This document shows positions 1 to 7,039 of a stretch of DNA of 27,835 nucleotides, one piece after another. How positions within the stretch are numbered: the stretch's first letter is position 1; every line of letters begins with the position of its first letter. Origin of the DNA: Barthelona sp. PAP020 (Eukaryota > Metamonada: BaSk clade); assembly GCA_040182905.1 (NCBI GenBank), contig JARQWU010000128.1, positions 1 to 27,835 on the forward strand, read 5' to 3'. The notes under the pieces were generated by a model, which did no database searches, was not told the DNA's origin, and saw nothing but the letters and a program-made list of their open reading frames with translations. Position numbers and translations under genes: made by a program.

Positions 1-2
1 TA

Positions 3-239
3 GAGTATCAAAAAGCAATTGAAAACAAATTGTTGTTATTGGACAACTTTAAAAACGAAAAAGGCCAGTTGTTTGAAAGCATCACTTCAAAGGTTGTGGA
101 TGAAATGGATAAAACATGTATTAAAGATGAAATTGCGAAAAATGATATTTCTCATTTTATTTCTTCATGTTTTATTGAGTATTTGATTCAGAATGATAAA
201 ATAAAAGAGATTTCAAATATTTTGAATTGGGAAGAATAA
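3..239 (+). CDS. 3' end of an unrecognised protein gene (5' truncated by window)
   Basis: An open frame runs in from the left edge and ends with TAA at 237-239, leaving 78 visible residues. No ATG in this part looks like a start, so the gene most likely begins upstream of the window. The visible tail is charged and probably helical (EYQKAIENKLLLLDNF near its start, ending SNILNWEE) and has two cysteines. I see no membrane segment or recognisable motif and assign no function. The codon composition, rich in AAA, GAA and ATT, matches the neighbouring genes, which supports real coding. The gene ends convergently with the UVRAG-like gene; the two stop codons are about 230 bp apart. Confidence 0.6.
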   Translation, partial: EYQKAIENKLLLLDNFKNEKGQLFESITSKVVDEMDKTCIKDEIAKNDISHFISSCFIEYLIQNDKIKEISNILNWEE

Positions 240-471
240 ATTTAAGTGTGTGATTTTTTTTTGCCTGCTCAATTTTTTGTACAAAAACAATTTTTACAGG
301 CAAATATTCATATTGTTGATTTTCGTCAAAGGTACAAATGGCAACAATCAAAACTAAACAAACAAAAAAGGGAAAGAGCAAAAAAAAAAAGAAAAAGGTC
401 ACTTTTTACACAAAAAGAATTCAAAATACATATCACACAGGAATCAAAAATCAAAAAAAAAAAAAAAACCT

Positions 472-1446
472 TTAAAAGTCATCCGAATCAACAAATAATA
501 AGTTCTGTTGTTTCTTTGTTAAAAATTTAGAAACATTATGGTTTTGAGGTTGTAAATGTTTCAAAAGTTTCGAAATGTTGGATAAATTAATCTGATTAAC
601 AGATTTTACCTTTGAAATTTGTTTATCAAACACATCATTACTGAAAAATTGCAAAGAAATATCAATATTAGCAGATAACAATTGAAATGCTTGCAAAAAA
701 TCATTTTCATCCTGTAATTTTATATCCAACCAAAATAACGGAAACATATTATTATTTAAATCAAAAATTACTGATTTTGACGAACAAAAGATCATACTAT
801 ACGGAAAGGCAATTGGAAAATAATATTCGATCAAGTTTAAAAATAGCACAACGTAACCAAAAAAAGTTGACAAAATTAAGTTTGATTTTTTATTGTTTAA
901 CATCTGAACTGAGGATATATTTTGGTTGAAAATTTGCATTTGATCATTTTTGAAATCATATTGAATTGGTAGTAGAGTGAAAAGTAGGTAAATACGTTTT
1001 TGTTGTAAAACTAATAAATTCTGTCTTTGAGAGTCAATTAATGCTTTATATTTGTTAATATTCTTTGATATCTGTTGTCTGAAAGATAAGATTTGACCTT
1101 GAAAATTTTCCTTCTTTTGTTTTTGCTCTTGAAATTCTTTTTTATCGTTTTCAATGTATTCCTTCAATATATCATTGGATTCCCTCAAAATTTGATTGGA
1201 TTTTTCCAACTTTTTGTTTTGTAAAATTTTGGAATGGATATCATTAACCAAATGAAAAATAGGCCTTAATATGTTTAATTTTTCGTTCACTTCTGTTTGT
1301 AATTGTTTCTTCTTTAATTTGAGCTGTTTATATTTGTCATATTTCAATATTATGTCAATATAACTGTCTTTAAACTCTTTTGAACCAACATCTATGCATT
1401 CAATATCAACAGAATTTTCATTATTTGTAATTTGGTTATCATTCAT
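472..1446 (-). CDS. UVRAG/ATG14/Vps38-like subunit of a class III PI3-kinase complex
   Basis: Proteins of this family are Vps34-Beclin complex subunits that direct PI3P synthesis to autophagosomes or endosomes. The protein has 324 residues when started at the ATG at 1446; the frame opens only one codon earlier, at a TTG. Residues about 35-155 are a charged coiled coil (KLKKKQLQTEVNEKL, then EKSNQILRESNDILKEYI). They are followed by RIYLLFTLLPI, at the place where family members have a short 'L..IFPI' motif. Residues 195-245 (FFGYVVLFLNLIEYYFPIAFPY, then SSKSVIFD and MFPLFWLDIKL) match the family pattern of a 'GY..HLV..L..YL.VPLRYP' helix, then 'GS.S.I.D' and 'FPLY'. The C terminus is short and Asn/Gln-rich. 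There is no ATG14-type Cys-rich N terminus and no C2 domain is obvious, so I cannot choose between the UVRAG/Vps38 and ATG14 branches. It is divergently transcribed from the ankyrin gene. Confidence 0.62.
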   Translation of the reverse strand: MNDNQITNNENSVDIECIDVGSKEFKDSYIDIILKYDKYKQLKLKKKQLQTEVNEKLNILRPIFHLVNDIHSKILQNKKLEKSNQILRESNDILKEYIENDKKEFQEQKQKKENFQGQILSFRQQISKNINKYKALIDSQRQNLLVLQQKRIYLLFTLLPIQYDFKNDQMQIFNQNISSVQMLNNKKSNLILSTFFGYVVLFLNLIEYYFPIAFPYSMIFCSSKSVIFDLNNNMFPLFWLDIKLQDENDFLQAFQLLSANIDISLQFFSNDVFDKQISKVKSVNQINLSNISKLLKHLQPQNHNVSKFLTKKQQNLLFVDSDDF

Positions 1447-1782
1447 CAACCAAATAACAATAAAAATTATTGAAAAAATTTATTCCCATTTATTTTTTAT
1501 CAATTGGATGGAATGAAACATATAAATAAGCAAAATATTTTTTATGCTGTTTCAATTTATCAACATTTTGGTTGGTTCTTAAGAATAAACAATTGAATAC
1601 TTTAAAGCAAACTTGAATCTGAAGGTAATCAAATAATTTCAAACATCTTCGTCATAAATACAAACGAATTGAGAAAATATTAAACAAAAAAAAGCTCAAC
1701 AAAATCACTTTCTTTCTTTTTTTCCTTTTTTGACAATAAGTTGCAAATAATTGCTGACATTATAATTGAAAGAACAAATTGT
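1447..1782. other. Divergent intergenic region between UVRAG-like and ankyrin genes
   Basis: This 336-bp gap must hold both upstream regions. It is AT-rich with A and T runs. A TATA-like stretch (acatataaataagc, about 1518-1531) is visible, but nothing can be assigned as a promoter with confidence. The ankyrin frame is open back to a TTG at 1741, but no ATG occurs in that stretch before 1783. No RNA gene or repeat was recognised. Confidence 0.4.
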
Positions 1783-3264
1783 ATGGAAGAATTCCCTAAT
1801 AATATTGATCCATTCATCAAGCATAATATGGAAAGAGTTATTGTTCCCAGTGGCTTTGATGTGGATGGTTTTGATGAAAATGGTCATCCAAAAAAGATAT
1901 ATCGTGCAGCTTGTGGTGGAAATTTGGATCTTGTGAAGCAATGTATCAAGGCTGGTGTGGATATAAACAAATATGGTAGGGAAGGAAAAACAGCCCTGAA
2001 TGGTGCTGTATTTAATGGAAATATTGAAGTTGTCGAGTTCTTATTGGATTTTGGTGCAGATTTTGGTTTGTGTGTGGATGGTGGGTTTTCTCCTTTGTTT
2101 ATTTCTTGTCAAAAAGGTCATATTGAAGTTGCAAAAATGCTTTTAGATCATGGAGCTGATATTAATCTTTCCTCGGACCACAAATGTTCTCCATTGTACA
2201 TTAGTTGTCAAAAAGGTTATTTTGAGCTTGCTAAAATGCTCGCAGAACATGGATCTGACATTAATTGGTGCACAGAAAAAGGTAATTCTTCTTTATTTGT
2301 CAGTTGCCAAAGAGGATATTTTGATATTGCCAAAATACTCTTAGAACACGGGGCTGATGTTAATTTATGCAATAGTAGGGGTTCTTCTCCATTGTTAGTT
2401 AGTTGCCAATATGGTCATCTTGATGTTGCGAAAATGCTTTTAGATCATGGAGCTGATATTAATTTTTGTAATGAAAAGGGTTCTTCAGCGTTGCTCATCA
2501 GTTGTCAAGAAGCTCATCTGGATGTTATCAAAATGCTCTTGAATTATGGTGCTGCTACAAATTTGTGCCAGAGTGGTGGATGGTCTCCATTGGCAGTCAG
2601 TTGTCGAAGAGGCTGTCTTGAAATTGTTAAAGTGCTCTTGAATAATGGGGCTGATGTTAATTTGTGTAAAGATAGTGGGAGTTCTCCATTGTATATCAGT
2701 TGTCGTATGGGGCATATTGAGATTGTTAAAATGCTATTGGATCATGGTGCTGACTTTAATTTATATAAAAAAGACAAATGGTCTCCATTCTGGATTGCTT
2801 GTCATCAAGGTTATGTTCAAATAGCTAAACTTTTTTTGGACCGGCCAGATGTTTATATTGATGGCAAAAGCATGCTTCTCTTTTTTAACGTTTTACACAC
2901 ACCGGTGGAGGAATGGAAAATAAAAAAGCAGTACCGTATTTTGAATGGTCCAAATTTGGGAAAACAATTGGAAAATAATGAACCGATTGATTTGAACTTT
3001 GAGCGTGTGTCTCAATCTGAATTAATTGAGTTGGTAAAAGATGAAGGTTATCTCTTAACCACACTTGTCATGATGAAGGTGAAGAGTTCCATAATTAGAC
3101 AGTTTGTGAGTGCTGGAGTGTACATGAATCAAAGAGATTTTGATCTGACGTTTAACATGTGTTGGGACTTGGTTGACATCAATGAAAGGAATGGTGGCAA
3201 TATGCGTCAGTACATTGTTGAAAAAGATAATGAGTGTGATGAGAGTATTGATGATGATGATTAG
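1783..3264 (+). CDS. Ankyrin-repeat protein with cysteine-rich repeats
   Basis: The protein has 493 residues from the ATG at 1783; the frame is open to a TTG at 1741 but has no earlier ATG. About ten ankyrin repeats of 33 residues fill residues 35-365. Each follows the pattern G.SPL.ISCQ.GH.E.AKMLLDHGAD.NLC. The usual TPLHLAA core is replaced by SPL-[FYLA]-[IV]-SC-[QR], and many repeats end NLC, so cysteines recur at two fixed positions. The C-terminal 120 residues are not ankyrin; they are helical, contain NGPNLGKQLENNEPIDL, and end in an acidic tail (DECDESIDDDD-like). Ankyrin arrays are protein-binding scaffolds, and the partner here is unknown. No signal peptide or membrane segment is present, so a cytosolic location is likely. 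The near-identical repeats suggest recent internal duplication. Confidence 0.9.
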   Translation: MEEFPNNIDPFIKHNMERVIVPSGFDVDGFDENGHPKKIYRAACGGNLDLVKQCIKAGVDINKYGREGKTALNGAVFNGNIEVVEFLLDFGADFGLCVDGGFSPLFISCQKGHIEVAKMLLDHGADINLSSDHKCSPLYISCQKGYFELAKMLAEHGSDINWCTEKGNSSLFVSCQRGYFDIAKILLEHGADVNLCNSRGSSPLLVSCQYGHLDVAKMLLDHGADINFCNEKGSSALLISCQEAHLDVIKMLLNYGAATNLCQSGGWSPLAVSCRRGCLEIVKVLLNNGADVNLCKDSGSSPLYISCRMGHIEIVKMLLDHGADFNLYKKDKWSPFWIACHQGYVQIAKLFLDRPDVYIDGKSMLLFFNVLHTPVEEWKIKKQYRILNGPNLGKQLENNEPIDLNFERVSQSELIELVKDEGYLLTTLVMMKVKSSIIRQFVSAGVYMNQRDFDLTFNMCWDLVDINERNGGNMRQYIVEKDNECDESIDDDD

Positions 3265-3287
3265 ATGTCTGAGTGGTGTTATTTGTT

Positions 3288-3305
3288 GGTTGAAGATATT
3301 CAACC
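3288..3305 (+). repeat. Perfect 7-bp hairpin 24 bases after the ankyrin stop codon
   Basis: GGTTGAAGATATTCAACC pairs GGTTGAA with TTCAACC around a GATA loop and is followed by ttttgtttatttag. It would lie at the start of the 3' UTR. It could influence 3'-end formation or stability of the ankyrin mRNA, but a chance origin is possible in AT-rich DNA. Confidence 0.5.
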
Positions 3306-3611
3306 TTTTGTTTATTTAGTTTATTGATGATAAAGAAATATTTTTTATTTTTTACATGTCAAAAGGCAGCATGAAGGAATGAAATTGAAATGTTTGATGT
3401 GAAAGAGCATGTTACAGGATTAGTTGTTTTATGGAAGTTATTTCTATTTTGAAAATAGCAGTAAGATGTTTCCAGTCCATGAGGCACTGCATGGTTGACT
3501 GAATAAGAAAGAATAGTGTTTATTTGTTAAAATCTTTTGAGGTTAGATCGAACTGTTGAATAATGAATTTTTCTAAAATGAAAGTTAGATAGCACAAAAT
3601 CGGAAAAGAGC

Positions 3612-3632
3612 TGGGATCAAAATTTTATCCCA
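3612..3632. repeat. Inverted repeat TGGGAT...ATCCCA
   Basis: TGGGAT and ATCCCA flank a centre containing the self-complementary AAAATTTT, giving a 21-bp near-palindrome in the gap between the ankyrin and kinase genes. A protein-binding site or an RNA hairpin are both possible. No function is assigned. Confidence 0.45.
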
Positions 3633-4314
3633 AATTTACGCTTGCCTTTTGAATGTTAAATTCCACCAGTTGGTTTCCTTCTCAAGGCTAAAATTTACCA
3701 AAGTTCTCAAAAATGAGATTTGTTCTTTTGTTTTTCTCCCAAAGTTAAATGTACCAAAGAATTGGTTTGCTCTTTTGAGATAAAAAATCAAACAATTGAT
3801 TGAGCAAATGACAAATACTATTGAAAGAACGAAAACAGAAAACTCAGAGGGGAACTTGAAGCATCAAATCATAGGGTGAGGTAAGTAATTGTGTTCAATT
3901 AAAAACACCATGCTACCCTTTAAGAAACTTTGTTGATGGTAAAGGATCAATTCTTTGGGATCAGTTTGGCAAGATAAGATATACTTGAGAGTTTAACAAG
4001 CCTTCCTGTTGAGTGGGTTCAAACAAACTGGTGTTTGCTCAAATGGGAAAATCCTCGCAAAAACAAGAGGATAATGGTTTGGGATCTTGAATTTCTCAAA
4101 TCATTTGATTGTTTAGTTGTTTTGGTTTTATTGGGTTAGTGGGTAGTTTTGTTGTTGGTGATGGGTGTGGAGTGACTCGTGTGGTTGAAGAAAAGTATGA
4201 AAATGCATTAAATGATGAAATGAAAATGTGTTTTAAATTTACAAGTTGCAGAACCTGAGAAGCGAGGTGAAATATGTAATCATAGGATATAAAAGGAAAA
4301 TGCAATGTGAAGTT

Positions 4315-6582
4315 TTACAGGTCTGAAGCTATGAATTCTTGGATTGGAACATTTTCTTTATTGCTTTTCCAACCACTACACAACAAACGAGTTCCATCAT
4401 GGTTGAGGGCCATAGTACAAATAGCAAAAGGTACTTTCACTTTCTGCAACACTTGACCAGTTTCTCTTCGAATCACAGCAAATGATTTGTCATATGAACC
4501 AGAATAGATCAATGAACCATCTTGGGAGAAGATGATTGAGTATATCCACCAATCATGAACCTTGTACTTTCCCAACAACTCTTTAGATTCAACATCAAAT
4601 ATCCTGACTGTACCAACTTCATCACCTGTCGCCCAATAAGCACCATCGGGCGAGAAGTTGCCTGAGTTGACCTGCTTTCCATCATGGCTCCACGTATGAA
4701 GCACTTCATATGTCTCCAATAAAAACAACTTTGAACATCCATCCTCACTGACAGAAGCAAAGTACTTCATGTCGGGGCTGATACGTATAGATCTAACAAA
4801 ATCTTCATGAGCTCGAGATTCATGCAACTTCTGTGCTTCGACCGTGTATATGCCAATGTAACCATTTCGCATGCCAAAAGAAAGCAATTTGCCATCTGGT
4901 GACAACCAAACATGTCTTACATCCCTTGCCATGCCCCCAATTATTCTTACTGTTCTCCAAGTATTAACCTCAATGATATGAATTCCTTTATAATAACCAC
5001 CAACAACCAACAGCTTGGAGTCTGGACTGAAATTGAGACCCTTAGCCATTAAATACTTCCCTTCATGCACAATTTCATGTGTTTCAGAGTTGTAGACTCG
5101 GAAAATTTTATCATCACGTCCCGAAACCGCAAAAAAGCGTCCATCAGGGCTGTAATCAAGGGCATAAACATATGTATCAGGAAAATCTTCACTAAACCCA
5201 GGCCTTTCTTTAAATCTTTCGACTGCATGAACAATTTCCTTTCTGTTTTCAGCTGGTTGTTGTCCATCACTGTTGTTCATAAGATCATTCAATTGGTCAG
5301 TTAAATCAGTTGAAACAAGTTGTTTTCCCTCATTGTTATTCATAAGTTCATTCAATTGGTTTGTCAAATGATCGACTTGATTTGTTAATTCTTGATTCTT
5401 GTTCATCCATTTCTCTTCATTAGCTTTCAACTTGCCATTTTCATGGATTAATTCTTGTTTTTCATTCATCCATTTCTCTTCTATCGTCTTAAAATCATCA
5501 ACCTTCCTGGTCAAACTCTGAATTCTCTCTTCATACCCAGTTTTTTCTAAAAGCCAACTGTTCTTTTCCTCTTCCAAAGTTGTAACTCTCTTCACCAACC
5601 TCTTCTCGTCGAATCCTAACCCCTCGAAACGCTCAATAAGCATCTGCAAATACTCAGTGATCTCACTGAATGTTGGCCTGGCATCTGCCTCAACATTCAA
5701 ACACCTCTTGATGATTCCAAACCCAGGTATTGTATCCAATAATTCTTGAGCATACGGAAGTTGACCCTTGATCAATTTTGCTATGACTTTCAACTCACTC
5801 AACCCCTCAAAAGGAACAAAACCAGATACTACTTGAGCCAACATAACACCAAAAGACCAGGCGTCAACAGCTGTTCCTATGATGTTTTCTTCTTCATTGG
5901 CCAACTCAGGAGCAGCATATCTCGCAGCACCCATCATGGAATTGGCGGAGCTCCTGCAAGTATCACGAACAAGCCCAAAATCGGCGATTGCAGGGGTATA
6001 CACCCCATCTACACCATGTCTCAATAAAACATTATTTGGCTTAAGATCCCTATGCATGACACCTTTCCCATGACAAAACTCAAGTGCAGATGAAACCTGC
6101 ATCATAATAACCAACTTCTCCTTCAAAGATAACTCTGGTATCATTTCCTCCAGATCTGCATCACAATACTCCATCACAACAGCCTTTTTGTACTCAATCT
6201 CAGTAACTCCAAATACCTGACGAATAAATGGGTGATTTAAAACCATGGGAAAGCATTCTCTGGTAAATTCATCAGCAGTAGTTTTTTCAACTTTATCAAC
6301 AAAGACTTTCAAAACTACCATCTTTCCATGTCTTTTGGCAAGATGTAAGAGCCCAAATCCACCTATTCTGAAGTTACTTTCTACTATTTCAAACTCCCCT
6401 CCTGGTATATTGATGTCATTCGATTTCAAAAAATTATCCAATTTTTCAAAAGCATCTTCTTCTGGTTCTTTAACAATTTTTTTGCGGTTCTTTGAACGTT
6501 GTTCAAGTTCGTGTGACCCTTGATTTTCTTCGAAGGTGAACATGGGTAAAAAAAGTGTGAAATGTTGAAAAATATTTTTCAT
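4315..6582 (-). CDS. Protein kinase - coiled coil - seven-bladed WD40 protein
   Basis: Predicted cytosolic Ser/Thr or Tyr-like kinase of 755 residues. The kinase domain spans about 66-318. It has a glycine loop (GGFG, 74-77), the ATP-site lysine in VVLKVF (K92), a catalytic HRDLKPNN (177-184), DFG (201-203), APE (225-227) and DAWSFG (240-245), so all key residues are present. Residues 320-445 form a coiled coil with two internal duplications (EEKWMN-type and LT.QLN.LMNN-type). Residues 465-745 contain seven WD-type blades with recurrent FSPDGK..A.G and GT.RIFD-like phrases, enough for one closed propeller. The layout suggests a sensor kinase in which the propeller binds a ligand or scaffold and the coil oligomerises. 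The start is uncertain: the first ATG is at 6582, but an in-frame ATG at 6543 would remove a 13-residue hydrophobic leader. Parts of the gene are much richer in G+C than its neighbours; for example, over half of 4621-4680 is G or C. Confidence 0.93.
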   Translation of the reverse strand: MKNIFQHFTLFLPMFTFEENQGSHELEQRSKNRKKIVKEPEEDAFEKLDNFLKSNDINIPGGEFEIVESNFRIGGFGLLHLAKRHGKMVVLKVFVDKVEKTTADEFTRECFPMVLNHPFIRQVFGVTEIEYKKAVVMEYCDADLEEMIPELSLKEKLVIMMQVSSALEFCHGKGVMHRDLKPNNVLLRHGVDGVYTPAIADFGLVRDTCRSSANSMMGAARYAAPELANEEENIIGTAVDAWSFGVMLAQVVSGFVPFEGLSELKVIAKLIKGQLPYAQELLDTIPGFGIIKRCLNVEADARPTFSEITEYLQMLIERFEGLGFDEKRLVKRVTTLEEEKNSWLLEKTGYEERIQSLTRKVDDFKTIEEKWMNEKQELIHENGKLKANEEKWMNKNQELTNQVDHLTNQLNELMNNNEGKQLVSTDLTDQLNDLMNNSDGQQPAENRKEIVHAVERFKERPGFSEDFPDTYVYALDYSPDGRFFAVSGRDDKIFRVYNSETHEIVHEGKYLMAKGLNFSPDSKLLVVGGYYKGIHIIEVNTWRTVRIIGGMARDVRHVWLSPDGKLLSFGMRNGYIGIYTVEAQKLHESRAHEDFVRSIRISPDMKYFASVSEDGCSKLFLLETYEVLHTWSHDGKQVNSGNFSPDGAYWATGDEVGTVRIFDVESKELLGKYKVHDWWIYSIIFSQDGSLIYSGSYDKSFAVIRRETGQVLQKVKVPFAICTMALNHDGTRLLCSGWKSNKENVPIQEFIASDL

Positions 6583-7039
6583 CTTTTTTTTTTAGCTTTC
6601 TGTTGGAATTCAATTTATTATCCATTGTTATTTACCTGAAAAGAACTTTTTTGAGAAATTTTGGTTTTTGATTTCCAAAGAATGTGATTTCAAAAACCGT
6701 GGAATTTATAAATATAAACATCACTCAAGATATTTTGAGGTCTTTTTCCTGTCAAAAATATGTCTTAATGTGGATAAACTTCAAATGAAATATTTTGTTT
6801 GGTTTACATGTCAAAATAGAACAGACATGCTTATTTCTGATTAAATGTGTTAAATGGAAATAGTTAAAACATTTCTACCAATAAATATGATAGTTTCACA
6901 ACCAGACCAATTCTTAACGAGATTCCAAATATTATATCCGAATATACACTATTCTCTTTTATTCATTCAAAACGCACAGACTTATTGGTTTGGAAATAAT
7001 AAAAAAATTAAAAATTCTTTTCTTAAAGTTTACAAATCA
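6583..7039. other. Intergenic region upstream of the kinase gene
   Basis: This 457-bp gap should hold the kinase promoter (minus strand) and the 3' UTR of the CTL gene. A TATA-like stretch, read on the minus strand as tttatatttataaatt, lies about 130 bases upstream of the kinase ATG. The longest open stretch (6854-7078, plus) starts in AT-rich DNA and runs into the 3' end of the CTL gene on the other strand; it has no recognisable motif. Nothing else was seen. Confidence 0.4.

Larger units (their letters stand above)
3265..4314. other. Long convergent intergenic region (1.05 kb)
   Basis: The region lies between two 3' ends. No open frame here has recognisable protein character beyond about 40 codons. 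It holds a hairpin just after the ankyrin stop (3288-3305), an inverted repeat (3612-3632) and a 73-base stretch without C on the plus strand (4103-4175). Loosely similar phrases (aaatttaccaaagttctc at 3691-3708 and taaatgtaccaaagaattgg further on) hint at decayed repeats. It is long for so compact a genome and could be the remnant of a lost gene, which I cannot show. Confidence 0.45.

Noticed and set aside
172-402. Phe/Leu-rich open frame on minus
   Set aside because: It is antisense to the first gene's end and to A-rich intergenic DNA; the hydrophobicity comes from T runs.
246-530. Lys-rich open frame on plus between the first two genes
   Set aside because: It begins at GTG, is driven by poly-A tracts, and overlaps the 3' end of the UVRAG-like gene; it has no protein-like features.
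3288-3305. Rho-independent bacterial terminator
   Set aside because: The gene content is eukaryotic, and the hairpin is AT-rich and followed by an interrupted T stretch; kept only as a hairpin.
4096-4305. 69-codon open frame on minus downstream of the kinase
   Set aside because: It is the complement of a C-free, G/T-rich tract, so its His/Pro/Thr-rich product follows from base skew.
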